A stretch of 64,000 nt of DNA from Agromyces ramosus (GCF_004216665.1 NZ_SGWY01000003.1:310001-374000), one strand, 5' to 3'; positions 18,641 through 29,827 are shown, counted from the first letter of the stretch. Program-made: numbers and translations. The notes: generated by a model not told the origin, from the sequence alone.

Positions 18641-20158
18641 TCACTTGACGAGGGGGAAGAGGATGGTCTCACGGATGCCGAGGCCCGTGAGTGCCATGAG
18701 CAGTCGATCGATGCCCATGCCCATGCCGCCCGACGGGGGCATGCCGAATTCGAGGGCGCGCAGGAACTCCTCGTCGAGGCGCATCGCCTCGAGGTCGCCG
18801 CCCGCGGCGAGCTTCGCCTGCTCGACGAACCGCTCGCGCTGCACGACCGGGTCGACCAGCTCGGAGTATCCGGTGGCGAGCTCGAACCCGCGCACGTACA
18901 GGTCCCACTTCTCGACCACGCCCGGGACCGAGCGGTGCCCGCGCACGAGCGGCGAGGTGTCGAGCGGGAAATCCATCACGAAGGTCGGGCGCTCGAGGCC
19001 GCCCTTCACGTGATGCTCCCAGAGCTCCTCCACGTACTTGCCGGGCAGCGGGTGATCGATCTCGATGCCCTCGGCGTCGGCGAGCTGCCTGAGACGCGAC
19101 ATCGGCGTCTCGGCGGTGATCTGCTCCCCCACGGCGTCGGAGAGCGTCTCGTACATCGAGATGCGCGCCCACTCGCCGCCGAGGTCGAACTCGGTGCCGT
19201 CGGCCCAGGTCACCACGTGCGAGCCGCTGGTGGCCGTCGCGGCATCCTGGATGAGCCGCTGGGTGAGGTCGGCCATGGTCGTGTAGTCGCCGTAGGCCTC
19301 ATAGGCCTCGAGCATCGCGAACTCGGGGCTGTGGGTGGAGTCGGCGCCCTCGTTGCGGAAGTTGCGGTTGATCTCGAACACCCGCTCGATGCCGCCCACG
19401 ACGGCGCGCTTCAGGTAGAGCTCGGGCGCGATGCGCAGGTAGAGCTCGGTGTCGAACGCGTTCGAGTGCGTCACGAACGGTCGAGCGGATGCCCCGCCGT
19501 GCATGACCTGGAGCATCGGGGTCTCGACCTCGAGGAAGCCGAGGCCCTCGAACGTGCGCCGGAGGCTCGCGTTGACCTTCGCGCGGTCGACCACGTTGCG
19601 CCGCGACTGCTCGCGTGCGATCAGGTCGAGGTACCGGCTGCGAACGCGCGTCTCCTCGGAGAGCTCGTTGTGCAGGTTCGGCAGCGGCAGGATCGCCTTC
19701 GAGGCGATGCGCCACTCCTTCACCATGATCGACAGTTCGCCGCGGCGGCTCGTGATCACCTCGCCGGCCACGAACACGTGGTCACCCAGGTCGACGAGCT
19801 CCTTCCACTCGGCGAGGGACTCCTCGCCCACCTCGGCGAGCGAGACCATCGCCTGGATGCGACTGCCGTCGCCCGACTGCAGGGTCGCGAAGCACAGCTT
19901 GCCGGTGTTGCGCGAGTACACCACGCGACCGGCGAGGCCGACATGCTCGCCGCTCGCCTCGTCGACGCCGAGACTCACGAACCGGTCGCGCACCTCGGGG
20001 ATCGTCGCCGTGATCGGAAGGCGCACCGGGTACGCACCGAGGCCGAGGTCGTCGGATGCCGCGATCAGGCGTTCGCGCTTGGCGAGCCGCACGGCCTTCT
20101 GCTCCGAGATCTCCTCGGCGGTCGGCTCGGCTGCGGCATCCGTCTGGGGTTCGGCCAT
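18641..20158 (-). CDS. lysS: Lysyl-tRNA synthetase, class II
   Basis: 505 aa. An N-terminal OB-fold anticodon-binding domain spans residues ~60-165. The class II catalytic core has motif 2 (FEINRNFRNEGADSTHSPEF) and motif 3 (GMGMGIDRLLMAL) near the C-terminus. It charges tRNA-Lys with lysine. It is the near-last gene of the long leftward block that begins at tilS, about 96 bp after panC. Confidence 0.97.
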   Translation of the reverse strand: MAEPQTDAAAEPTAEEISEQKAVRLAKRERLIAASDDLGLGAYPVRLPITATIPEVRDRFVSLGVDEASGEHVGLAGRVVYSRNTGKLCFATLQSGDGSRIQAMVSLAEVGEESLAEWKELVDLGDHVFVAGEVITSRRGELSIMVKEWRIASKAILPLPNLHNELSEETRVRSRYLDLIAREQSRRNVVDRAKVNASLRRTFEGLGFLEVETPMLQVMHGGASARPFVTHSNAFDTELYLRIAPELYLKRAVVGGIERVFEINRNFRNEGADSTHSPEFAMLEAYEAYGDYTTMADLTQRLIQDAATATSGSHVVTWADGTEFDLGGEWARISMYETLSDAVGEQITAETPMSRLRQLADAEGIEIDHPLPGKYVEELWEHHVKGGLERPTFVMDFPLDTSPLVRGHRSVPGVVEKWDLYVRGFELATGYSELVDPVVQRERFVEQAKLAAGGDLEAMRLDEEFLRALEFGMPPSGGMGMGIDRLLMALTGLGIRETILFPLVK

Positions 20159-20254
20159 CGTTCACTCTCGGTTCGCGGAAACGTGCGTGCACCAGCCTAC
20201 TTGTGCGCGGCTGCGCGGTTCACGAGCGCGGATGCCGCCGGCGGAAGCCCGCGG

Positions 20255-21130
20255 TCAGGCGCCGCCGACCTCGACGAAGGCGTTGTCGATGAGCCGCGTG
20301 GAGCCCACGATCCCGGCGACGAGCACGAGCGCGCGGCCGCGGAAGTCCTCGGTGATCGGGAGGAACGTGCCGGGGTCGACGACCACGAAGTAGTCGAGGC
20401 TCACCCCCTCGTGGTCGCCGAACGCGGCGACGCCCTCGGCGAGCAGCTCCGACGCGCCGTCGGACGCGGCGGCCTCCGCCGCCCGCAGCGATTCGGCGAG
20501 CACGAGCGCGGCCTGGCGCTGGGCCGCGCCCAGGTAGCGGTTGCGACTGGAGAGGGCGAGGCCGTCGGGCTCGCGCACCGTGGGCACCGTCTCGATGCGC
20601 AGGGGCAGGTCGAGGTCGGCCACCATCCGCGAAACGAGGAAGACCTGCTGCGCGTCCTTCTGCCCGAACAGGGCGACATCGGGCCGCACGATGCCGAAGA
20701 GCTTGGCCACGACCGTGAGCATGCCGTTGAAGTGACCGGGGCGCGACGCGCCCTCGTACCGCTCGCCGATCGGTCCGGCGTGCACGGTCGTGCCGCCCAC
20801 GCCGCCGCTCGGGTACATCTCGTCGACCGAGGGGGCGAACACCGCGTCGACGCCGAGGCCGGCCAGCGCCGCGACATCCGCCTCGAGCGTGCGGGGGTAC
20901 CGGTCGAGGTCCTCGCCCGGGCCGAATTGGAGCGGGTTCACGAAGATCGAGACGACCACCATGTCGGCGATCTCGCGAGCCCGACGCACGAGGGCGAGGT
21001 GGCCGTCGTGGAGTGCGCCCATGGTGGGGACGAGGGCGACGGATGCTCCGGCCGCACGCCGCTCGGCGACGAGGCGCCTGAGCTCCGCGATGGTCGGCAC
21101 GACGTGCGTGCCCGCGGCGACCTCGGTCAC
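20255..21130 (-). CDS. panC: Pantothenate synthetase
   Basis: 291 aa. It has the HxGH-like ATP-site motif PTMGALHDGHLALVRRA (residues ~34-50), VSIFVNPLQFGPGEDLDRYPR, the FGQKDAQQVFLVSRM KMSKS-like region and SSRNRYL. It condenses pantoate with beta-alanine in an ATP-dependent reaction to give pantothenate. Its start overlaps the stop of the DUF2520 gene by 4 bp. No panB, panD or panE is in the window. Confidence 0.96.
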   Translation of the reverse strand: MTEVAAGTHVVPTIAELRRLVAERRAAGASVALVPTMGALHDGHLALVRRAREIADMVVVSIFVNPLQFGPGEDLDRYPRTLEADVAALAGLGVDAVFAPSVDEMYPSGGVGGTTVHAGPIGERYEGASRPGHFNGMLTVVAKLFGIVRPDVALFGQKDAQQVFLVSRMVADLDLPLRIETVPTVREPDGLALSSRNRYLGAAQRQAALVLAESLRAAEAAASDGASELLAEGVAAFGDHEGVSLDYFVVVDPGTFLPITEDFRGRALVLVAGIVGSTRLIDNAFVEVGGA

Positions 21131-21885
21131 GCGTCACCTCCCAGCGGCCGATCGGTGCCGGCCTCGTCGATCGTACCCGCCCCGTCGAGGAGGGGTCCGG
21201 AGTCGTGCCGCGACAGGGCGTTCTCGACGGCGCTGCGCACGAGCGGCGCGAGCACCGCGCCGGGGCGTGCGACGCCGATGCCGCCGAGCAGGCCGCTCGC
21301 CTGGTCGACGATCGCGCTCGAGAACGACACGGCGGTGTCGATCGCCTCGCCGTAGGCCGCGCGGTCGGCCTCGGCGACCACGAACGGCTCGCCGCCCATC
21401 TCGACGACCAGGGCCTGCCCGATGGGCAGCACCGGCGCGGGGGCGGTGACCGCGAACCAGGTGCCGGGCAGGCGCGCGAGGTCGATGCTCGTGCCCGTGA
21501 ACGTCATGGCCGGGTGCACGGCGAGGGGGATCGCCCCGGCGCGCCACGCCGGCTCCAGCACGTCGGTGCCGAATCGGGCGGCGGTGTGCAGCACGAGCTG
21601 GCCGGGCTGCCATACGCCCGCCTCGGCGAGGCCCGTGACGAGCGGTGCGAGCTCGTGCTCGGGCACCGCGAGCAGCACGAGCTCGCTGCGCTCCACGATG
21701 TCGGGCACCGGCAGCACGGGCACCGTGGGAAGCATGGCCGCGGCGCGTTCGCGGCTCGATGCCGACACGGCGGCGATGCCGGTGAGGGCGTGGCCCGCCC
21801 CGGCGAGGGCGGCGGCGAGCACGGCGCCGACCCGGCCCGCGCCGATCGTGCCGACGCCGAGCCGTCCGGCGCGCTCAGCGGGCAT
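21127..21885 (-). CDS. Rossmann-fold / DUF2520 oxidoreductase-like protein
   Basis: 252 aa. An N-terminal NAD(P)-binding Rossmann domain (VGTIGAGRVGAVLAAALAGAGH, residues ~11-32) is followed by an all-helical DUF2520 domain. HTAARFGTDVLEPAWRAGAIPLAVHPAMTF is the conserved family core, and the fold is that of 6-phosphogluconate/ketopantoate reductases. Function is not established for this family. The 4-bp overlap with panC makes a role in pantoate supply a reasonable guess. It overlaps the upstream PH-domain gene by 11 bp. Confidence 0.8.
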   Translation of the reverse strand: MPAERAGRLGVGTIGAGRVGAVLAAALAGAGHALTGIAAVSASSRERAAAMLPTVPVLPVPDIVERSELVLLAVPEHELAPLVTGLAEAGVWQPGQLVLHTAARFGTDVLEPAWRAGAIPLAVHPAMTFTGTSIDLARLPGTWFAVTAPAPVLPIGQALVVEMGGEPFVVAEADRAAYGEAIDTAVSFSSAIVDQASGLLGGIGVARPGAVLAPLVRSAVENALSRHDSGPLLDGAGTIDEAGTDRPLGGDA

Positions 21886-23506
21886 CGACGGCCTCCGGCC
21901 CCACGCCGCCGCCGACGACGCCCCAATGATGCGAGGTATCGGATGCGGCGCGCTCGACGGCCTCGTCGGCGAGGCGCTCGAAGAGCTCGCCCGCCTCGGC
22001 GCGGTCGGCGACCGGGAGGGTCGCGACGACCGGGCCGGCGACCGTGTGGATGCGCACGGAGGCGAGGTCGAGCAGGCGCTGCAGCGGGCCGACCGTGACC
22101 GCGACGGACTGCATGCGCGCCAGCGGCACGAACGTCAGGCTGCGCAGGAGCCAGCCGCGACGGAGGAGCGCGATGCCGTCGACGCCCGCCCACCCGATGC
22201 GGCGCCACGAGAACGGCCGGAGCCACGCGGCACGGCGCGGCGTGCGCGAGAACCCGCCCGCGCCGTCGCGGCCCGTGAGGCCGGCGTCGACGAACGGCTC
22301 GACGGCGGTCGCGGCATCGGGGAGCAGCAGCGCGAGCACCCGATGCACGTCGGCCACGGTGCCGACCGGCAGCACGAGCGTGCGCTGCGCGGCCTCGTTG
22401 GAGGAGGTCACCGACTGGCCGGCCACGTCGATGCGGATCGACCACCAGCCGAACGGGCGCCACAGGATCCACTGGTTCGCCTCGATCGCGTGGATGCGAC
22501 CCGGCGGGATGGTCTGGTTGCCCGTCGAGAGCAGACCGTGCCCGATCCGCACGCCGTCGGGCGTGCCCGCGATCGAGTACCGGAGCGACTTGGTTATGCG
22601 AGACCAGAGGTAGCTCACGAGGCCGATCGCGGCGGGCACGAACGAGAACAGGATCCAGAGCTGGCCGGTCGAGACCCCGACGGCGATGATCGCCACCAGC
22701 ACGATCGCCCAGACCGTCGATCCGCCCAGCAGCGTCGACCCGATGACGCGGCCGAGCGGCAGGTGCACCACCGACTCGGGCGGGGCGAGCGACGGGTCGA
22801 GCTCGGGCGCGAGGAACTCGTCGACGCGATGCCCTATGACCGCCGTGACGGGGGCCCGGCCGGCGGCGGGCGCGCCACCCGCGGTGTCGGCCGCCACGGC
22901 CGCCTTCTCGGCGCGCGCGCCCGACGCCAGGCGCAGGATGTCGGCGCGCAGTCCGTCGGCGAGCGCGGATCCGAGGTACGAGAGCTGCACGTTCGCCGAC
23001 TGCCCGGCGACCGAGACCTCGAGCTTCGCGGTGCCGAACAGCCGCGCGAAGAGCGGCCGCGTGACGTTGATGCCCTGGATCCGGTCGAGGCGGGCGCTGC
23101 GATGCGACCGGAACAGGATGCCGCTGCGCACCTCGACGGCCTCGTGCGTGATCCGGAACGTGTGCATGCGCCACGACAGCCAGAAGCCGATCACGAGCGC
23201 CACGATCAGCAGCGCCACGCCGGCGATCGCCCACCCGACGAGGCCCTGCGTGACGATGCCGCCGATGGGGTCGTTGCCCCAGTCGCCCCGCCACGTCTCG
23301 AACTCGACGTCGATGTCGTCGCCGACGTCGGGCGCGAAGAGCACGAGGAACGTGTCGACGAGGCGCTCGCGGAGGTTCGCGATGATGAAGCCCAGTACGG
23401 CGAGCAGCACGAGGCCGCCGCGGAGCAACGGGCTCGCCGGGTGCAGCCGGTGCCACTCGCCGTCGGCGAGGTTCGTGACCCGCGGAGGGCTCACGGATGC
23501 GCTCAC
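21875..23506 (-). CDS. PH-domain (bPH2, YdbT-like) membrane protein
   Basis: 543 aa from a GTG at 23506 that overlaps the previous gene's stop (GTGA). There are pairs of transmembrane helices near residues 27-45, 75-100, 230-280 and 400-420. Each pair is followed by a bacterial PH module (RSGILFRSHRSARLDRIQGINVTRP; LSTGNQTIPPGRIHAIEANQWILWRPFGWW; RSLTFVPLARMQSVAVTVGPLQRLLDLAS), so three PH-like repeats are visible. The architecture is that of YdbT/DUF304 proteins, usually encoded next to a one-domain partner as here. The role is unknown. Confidence 0.8.
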   Translation of the reverse strand: MSASVSPPRVTNLADGEWHRLHPASPLLRGGLVLLAVLGFIIANLRERLVDTFLVLFAPDVGDDIDVEFETWRGDWGNDPIGGIVTQGLVGWAIAGVALLIVALVIGFWLSWRMHTFRITHEAVEVRSGILFRSHRSARLDRIQGINVTRPLFARLFGTAKLEVSVAGQSANVQLSYLGSALADGLRADILRLASGARAEKAAVAADTAGGAPAAGRAPVTAVIGHRVDEFLAPELDPSLAPPESVVHLPLGRVIGSTLLGGSTVWAIVLVAIIAVGVSTGQLWILFSFVPAAIGLVSYLWSRITKSLRYSIAGTPDGVRIGHGLLSTGNQTIPPGRIHAIEANQWILWRPFGWWSIRIDVAGQSVTSSNEAAQRTLVLPVGTVADVHRVLALLLPDAATAVEPFVDAGLTGRDGAGGFSRTPRRAAWLRPFSWRRIGWAGVDGIALLRRGWLLRSLTFVPLARMQSVAVTVGPLQRLLDLASVRIHTVAGPVVATLPVADRAEAGELFERLADEAVERAASDTSHHWGVVGGGVGPEAVDAR

Positions 23507-24213
23507 AGCCCCGCCCTGCGGGTCTCGGCGAGGGCGACGAGCTCGTCGCGCAGTCGGTCGGCCTCCTCCATCGGGAGGCCGGGAACCGTCACGGCGGTGG
23601 AGGCCGCCGCGGTCACGAACTTGAGGTCGGCGAGGCCGAGCGCGCGCGCCACCGGGCCGCGGGTGATGTCCACGAGCTGCATGCGGCCGTACGGCACGGC
23701 CACCTGGCGCTGGAACATGATGCCGCGGCGGAAGAGCAGGTCGTCCTCCCGGAGGCGGTAGCCGATCGATCGCACGCGGCGCGGTTCGAACGCGATGCCG
23801 ACGAGCGACACGACGCCGATCGCGATGGCTCCCCAGAGCGCCCACCATTGCCCCCACAGGGCGTAGGCCACGAGGAACGCGCCGACGAAGACGACCATGC
23901 CGATGAGGGAGCCGACCACCTCGACCACGATGTACTTCGGGGATACGCGCAGCCAGCCGGTGTCGGCGGGCGCCGTCGCCGCGGGCTCGGCGACGAGTGG
24001 CGTCGCCGCGAGTGGCGTCGCCGCGGGCCTCTCCGCGCCGAGAGCAGCAGGAGGAGCGGGGGCGGGAGCGGTAGGAGCGGGAGGAGCGGGGGCGGGAGCG
24101 GCAGGAGCGGGAGGAGCGGGGACGACCGGAGCGGATGCGTCGCCGACGTGGGCGGCGGGCTCCACCGGCGTGCCGTGCTCGGTGCCGTGCGCGTCGTCAC
24201 GGAGTTCAGGCAT
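23503..24213 (-). CDS. PH-domain (YdbS-like) membrane protein with Pro/Ala-rich N-terminus
   Basis: 236 aa. Residues ~25-80 are a Pro/Ala low-complexity segment encoded by a 30-bp tandem repeat. Two transmembrane helices (~95-140) and one bPH2 domain (LLFRRGIMFQRQVAVPYGRMQLVDITRGP) follow. This is the short partner of the longer PH-domain protein downstream, with a 4-bp GTGA overlap. Such YdbS/YdbT pairs are widespread and of unknown role. The variable Pro/Ala segment may differ between strains. Confidence 0.8.
   Translation of the reverse strand: MPELRDDAHGTEHGTPVEPAAHVGDASAPVVPAPPAPAAPAPAPPAPTAPAPAPPAALGAERPAATPLAATPLVAEPAATAPADTGWLRVSPKYIVVEVVGSLIGMVVFVGAFLVAYALWGQWWALWGAIAIGVVSLVGIAFEPRRVRSIGYRLREDDLLFRRGIMFQRQVAVPYGRMQLVDITRGPVARALGLADLKFVTAAASTAVTVPGLPMEEADRLRDELVALAETRRAGL
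24051..24120. repeat. 30-bp tandem repeat, 2.3 copies, in the YdbS-like gene
   Basis: Copies at 24051-24080 and 24081-24110 differ at one base (gtagg against gcagg), with a partial copy at 24111-24120. They encode a Pro/Ala decapeptide. A shorter 15-bp duplication (agtggcgtcgccgcg) lies just upstream near 23996-24025 and encodes repeated ATPLA. Confidence 0.85.
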
Positions 24214-24679
24214 GCGCGTGGGTTTCCTTCTCGGCTTCGGGGTCGTCGGGGGGGAGGGTGCAGAACGCCTCGGCGACGAGGCCGCCTGCCAGCAGCAGCG
24301 CGGCTCCGATCGCGGTGGCGAGCGCGAGCCACACGGTGTCGGCCGCCGGCACGACGCTCCGCGTGAGGAGGAACAGCGTGATGCCGATGCCGAACCCGAA
24401 CACGAGCGCCCCGCTCAGGCTGCACGCCTTGGCGAGCACCGCGGTGCGCATGGCCCGGAACGGGTCGAGGTGCTTGGTGGCCTTGCCCTTCACGGCGCGG
24501 CGGATCGGCCAGGCCAGCGCCACCACGATGACGGCGACTCCCGTGAGGGTGACCGGCAGCGACAGCGGCGGCACGATCGCCTTGCCGCCGCCCGACACCA
24601 CCGCGAGGTCGGTGAGGTAGCCCAGCACGATGCCGGCGAGCACGAATGCGATGACCGACGACGTGTGCGTGCGCTTCAT
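24206..24679 (-). CDS. DUF3180 membrane protein
   Basis: 157 aa from the ATG at 24679 (MKRTHTSSVIAFVLAGIVLG). It has four predicted transmembrane helices (residues ~8-30, 40-60, 85-105, 112-135) and a charged C-terminal tail. It matches the actinobacterial DUF3180 family, which almost always sits just after folK. The start overlaps the folK stop by 4 bp and its stop overlaps the PH gene start by 8 bp. The function is unknown. Confidence 0.85.
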   Translation of the reverse strand: MKRTHTSSVIAFVLAGIVLGYLTDLAVVSGGGKAIVPPLSLPVTLTGVAVIVVALAWPIRRAVKGKATKHLDPFRAMRTAVLAKACSLSGALVFGFGIGITLFLLTRSVVPAADTVWLALATAIGAALLLAGGLVAEAFCTLPPDDPEAEKETHAHA

Positions 24680-25161
24680 CGGCGCACCACCTCGTCGTGC
24701 GCGGCGCGGCGCAGCTCGGCGACGGAGCCACGGCCGGGCAGCACCGCATCGGGATCGACGTCGAGCCACGGCTGCAGCACGAACGCGCGCTGCCAGGCCC
24801 GCGGATGCGGCAGCTCGAGTCGCCCGTCGGCCGAGCTGCGTCCGCCGAAGTCGATGAGGTCGAGGTCGAGGGTGCGCGGACCCCAGTGCGTCGCGCGGAC
24901 CCGGCCGTGCCCGGCCTCGATGGCCTGCAGCGCGTCGAGCAGCGCGAGCGGCTCGAGGGTCGTCTCGACCACGAGCACGCCGTTGAGGTATCCGGGGGCG
25001 TCGGGGTCGACGCCGGCATCCGTGATCGCCGCGCTCTCGTAGACCGGGGAGACCGCGACGAGCTCGACGCCGGGCGTCTCGGCGAGGGCGCGCGTCGCCG
25101 AGGCGATCGTCGCCTCGCGGTCGCCGAGGTTCGCGCCGAACGCGACGACGGCGCGGGTCAT
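24676..25161 (-). CDS. folK: 2-amino-4-hydroxy-6-hydroxymethyldihydropteridine pyrophosphokinase
   Basis: 161 aa. It has the family signatures AFGANLGDRE near the N-terminus, YESAAI, and RATHWGPRTLDLDLIDFG, whose DLDLI aspartates bind Mg. It transfers pyrophosphate from ATP to 6-hydroxymethyl-dihydropterin in folate synthesis. The start overlaps the folB stop by 4 bp. Confidence 0.95.
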   Translation of the reverse strand: MTRAVVAFGANLGDREATIASATRALAETPGVELVAVSPVYESAAITDAGVDPDAPGYLNGVLVVETTLEPLALLDALQAIEAGHGRVRATHWGPRTLDLDLIDFGGRSSADGRLELPHPRAWQRAFVLQPWLDVDPDAVLPGRGSVAELRRAAHDEVVRR

Positions 25162-25529
25162 GCCCGCCCTCGCACGATCGTGACGGCGACGTCGGCGAAC
25201 GGCACTTCGATGGGCGCCTCCGGCTTGTGCACCGTGACCTCGACCTCCTCGACCGCGGGGTGGGCGAGGGCGACGGCCGCGACCCGCTCGGCCACCGTCT
25301 CGATGAGATCGACGGGATCGCGTTCGACCGCGGCGACCACCGCCTCGGCGAGCTCGCCGTAGTGCACGGTGCGGCCGAGGTCGTCGCCGGATGCCGCGGC
25401 GGACAGGTCGATCGCCACCGACACGTCGATGACGAACTCCTGCCCCTGCTCGCGCTCGACGTCGAAGACCCCGTGGTGCGCGCGCACGCGCACACCGGTC
25501 AGGGTGATGCGGTCGCGCGTCCTAGCCAC
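25158..25529 (-). CDS. folB: Dihydroneopterin aldolase
   Basis: 123 aa from the GTG at 25529 (an alternative GTG at 25538 is in frame). The start ITLTGVRVRAHHGVFDVEREQGQ carries the conserved HGV.. .E..G core, and the C-terminus VTVHKPEAPIEVPF carries the active-site Lys. It cleaves dihydroneopterin to hydroxymethyl-dihydropterin and glycolaldehyde. It overlaps the folP stop by 8 bp and couples to folK. Confidence 0.94.
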   Translation of the reverse strand: MARTRDRITLTGVRVRAHHGVFDVEREQGQEFVIDVSVAIDLSAAASGDDLGRTVHYGELAEAVVAAVERDPVDLIETVAERVAAVALAHPAVEEVEVTVHKPEAPIEVPFADVAVTIVRGRA

Positions 25530-26340
25530 GTCGTCCACTCTGCCACGCCCCGAGGACGTCGAGCGCCCGTCGCGTGCCGCGCACGTCGTGCACCCGCACG
25601 CCCCACGCTCCGGCCTGGGCGGAGAGCGCGCTGACGACCGCCGTCGGGAGGTCGCGCTCCTCGACGTCGGCGTCGTCGGGCAGCAGTGCGCCCAGGAATC
25701 GCTTGCGTGAGGCGCCCACCAGGATCGGCAGCCCGAGTCCTGCGAGCACGTCGAGGCGGCCGAGCAGCTCCCAGTTCTGCGCACCGCGCTTCGCGAACCC
25801 GAGGCCGGGGTCGAGGATGAGCCGCTCGGGTGCGACGCCGGACGCAACCAGCGCATCGACGCGGGCCGCGAGCTCGTCGCGCACCTCGGTCGCGACGTCG
25901 TGATACTCGGCGAGTGCGTCCATCCGGTCGGAGTGCCCGCGCCAGTGCATGGCCACGTACTGCACGCCGGTCTCGGCGACGATCGGCGCCATCGCGGCAT
26001 CCGCGAGCCCGGCCGAAACGTCGTTGATGATCTCGGCGCCCGCCTCGACGGAGGCCGCGGCGGTCGCCGCGCGCATGGTGTCGACGCTCACCCGGATGCC
26101 GCGCCCGGCGAGTTCCCGCACGACGGGGACCACGCGGCGCAGCTCCTCCTCTGGCTCGACGCGCGCCGCGCCGGGTCGCGTGGACTCCCCGCCGACGTCG
26201 AGCACGTCGGCGCCGTCGGCGACGAGGTCGAGGCCGTGCGCGATCGCGGCGTCGGCGTCGAACCACCTGCCGCCGTCGCTGAACGAATCGGGCGTGACGT
26301 TGACGACGCCCATGACCAGCGTTGGCACCGGCTCAGCCAC
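25522..26340 (-). CDS. folP: Dihydropteroate synthase
   Basis: 272 aa from the GTG at 26340. It has the TIM-barrel signatures MGVVNVTPDSFSDGG and DVGGESTRPGA, with LILDPGLGFAKRGAQNW and LVGASRKRFLG in the middle. It joins p-aminobenzoate to the pterin pyrophosphate and is the sulfonamide target. The start overlaps the folE stop by 8 bp in the folE-folP-folB-folK operon. Confidence 0.96.
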   Translation of the reverse strand: MAEPVPTLVMGVVNVTPDSFSDGGRWFDADAAIAHGLDLVADGADVLDVGGESTRPGAARVEPEEELRRVVPVVRELAGRGIRVSVDTMRAATAAASVEAGAEIINDVSAGLADAAMAPIVAETGVQYVAMHWRGHSDRMDALAEYHDVATEVRDELAARVDALVASGVAPERLILDPGLGFAKRGAQNWELLGRLDVLAGLGLPILVGASRKRFLGALLPDDADVEERDLPTAVVSALSAQAGAWGVRVHDVRGTRRALDVLGAWQSGRRG

Positions 26341-26929
26341 GTTCGGCGGCTCCGATCAGCGCGATGATCTCGGCGCGAGCCGCGGGCTCGGCGAGCGCCC
26401 CCCGGCTCGCGATCGTGACGGTGGAGCTGCGCTCCTGTCGCGATCCGCGCGTGGTCACGCAGCGATGCTGGGCATCGAGCACCACGAGCACGCCCTTCGG
26501 CTCGAGTCCGGCCTCGAGGGCATCGGCGATCTCCTCCGCGAGGCGCTCCTGCAGCTGCGGCCGCGCCGCGAGCGTGTCGATGACGGCGGGGATGCGGCCG
26601 AGGCCGACGACCCGCTCGGCCGGCAGGTAGGCGACGTGCGCGGTGCCGACGAACGGCAGCAGGTGGTGCTCGCAGACCGAGCGGAAGGCGAGGTCGCGCA
26701 GCACCACTGCGTCGGACGTGGCGGGCACGCCCGCCTCGGTGGCCCCGAGCGGCACGGTGTCGGCGAGGTGGCTCAGCGGGTCGACGTCGAGGCCGCCGAA
26801 GAACTCGGCGTAGGCCTCGGCGACCCGCTGCGGCGTGCGCTCGAGCCCGGGTCGGGTCGGGTCCTCGCCGATCGCGAGCAGGATCTCGTGTACGGCGCGC
26901 TCGATGCGCGCGGTGTCGACACCGGCCAT
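26333..26929 (-). CDS. folE: GTP cyclohydrolase I
   Basis: 198 aa from the ATG at 26929 (MAGVDTARIERAVHEILLAI). The zinc and catalytic motifs SVCEHHLLPFVGTAHVAYLP and DAQHRCVTTRGSRQ are intact. The enzyme converts GTP to dihydroneopterin triphosphate and opens the folate pathway. It starts 28 bp after the ftsH stop, in the conserved ftsH-folE order. Confidence 0.97.
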   Translation of the reverse strand: MAGVDTARIERAVHEILLAIGEDPTRPGLERTPQRVAEAYAEFFGGLDVDPLSHLADTVPLGATEAGVPATSDAVVLRDLAFRSVCEHHLLPFVGTAHVAYLPAERVVGLGRIPAVIDTLAARPQLQERLAEEIADALEAGLEPKGVLVVLDAQHRCVTTRGSRQERSSTVTIASRGALAEPAARAEIIALIGAAERG

Positions 26930-26957
26930 GACACCCCCTCTTCGGGTCGTCGGACGA

Positions 26958-28976
<2,019 letters not shown>

Positions 28977-29066
28977 GGTGCTGCAAGGCTACCTCGGCGG
29001 CCCTGAGCGTCGGCTCACTGTTCGCTGAGGGCTGTGCAGCCCGCTGCTTCACACCCTCTTCATCGC

Positions 29067-29780
29067 CTATTGAGCGGATGCCTCGCGGCGGTAGCTTCGG
29101 AGGCCGAGCATGTACGGCAGGCCCTTGCCCACCGCTGCGAAGGTCCTCCCGACGCGACCCTGCAACGATGGCGCGGGGAGCGGCTCGGCCGAGCCGTCGA
29201 GATCCTCGACGTCGACGAAGTACGCGTGCACGGTTCCGAAGCCCTCGAGTTCTGGCGACACCTCGTGCACGGGATCGGGCAGCACGCCCTCGCCGATGCG
29301 GTAGAGCTCCTCGGAGACCAGGACGTATTCGGGGATCCCGACCGGGTTCTTGAGCAGGCGATGCACGAGGATGACGTCGATCCCGACGAGCTTGATGCGC
29401 TCGCGGATCGTCTGGGTGGCCACGTCTCCGATGTGCGCGACGAACTTCAGCTTGAGGTCGGCGGCCCCTTTGCAGCCCGTGCAGGGGCACAGGTTCGCCG
29501 TGACGTACTGCCGCTCGAGGTGGAAGGCCCGATGCATGGCGGTGGCGGCCTGGAGGATCTCGGCCATGGTGGTGCCGGTGTCACCGTCGGCCTGGCGGGA
29601 GAGGAACGCCGCGTCGCCCTCGATCTCGATGAGGTCGAAGCCGGGGGCGGCGTCGATCATCTTCTCGAGCATCCGCGCGGTGTTGACCTCGGCGTGCGCG
29701 AGACTCATGCGATGCGAGCTCATGTACTCGGTGTAGCCACCGATGTCCGCGATCAGCAGGACCGCACGGCCGGATTCCAT
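29067..29780 (-). CDS. DUF2652 protein, class III nucleotide-cyclase-like
   Basis: 237 aa from the ATG at 29780 (MESGRAVLLIADIGGYTEYM); a GTG five codons upstream is possible. The segments LLIADIGGYTEYM and IEIEGDAAFL line up with the two metal-binding Asp regions of class III nucleotidyl cyclases. IDVILVHRLLKN sits where the Asn-x3-Arg transition-state motif would be and keeps Arg but not Asn. A CPCTGCKG cluster near residue 100 is typical of DUF2652. Activity is uncertain. It lies 48 bp downstream of the MFS-cNMP fusion gene on the same strand, suggesting a functional pair. Confidence 0.75.
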   Translation of the reverse strand: MESGRAVLLIADIGGYTEYMSSHRMSLAHAEVNTARMLEKMIDAAPGFDLIEIEGDAAFLSRQADGDTGTTMAEILQAATAMHRAFHLERQYVTANLCPCTGCKGAADLKLKFVAHIGDVATQTIRERIKLVGIDVILVHRLLKNPVGIPEYVLVSEELYRIGEGVLPDPVHEVSPELEGFGTVHAYFVDVEDLDGSAEPLPAPSLQGRVGRTFAAVGKGLPYMLGLRSYRREASAQ

Positions 29781-29827
29781 GCCCAAGGGTCGCACCTCGG
29801 CCCGGGGTTCTCAAGAGCCCGAACGGG

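Noticed and set aside
18626..21355. 909-codon open frame on the plus strand opposite lysS and panC
   Set aside because: It is antisense to two clear enzymes and its translation is Arg/Glu/Asp/His-rich shadow sequence without domains, as expected in high-GC DNA.
24051..24120. CRISPR-like array
   Set aside because: The repeats are contiguous with no spacers and lie in frame in a Pro/Ala-rich coding segment.
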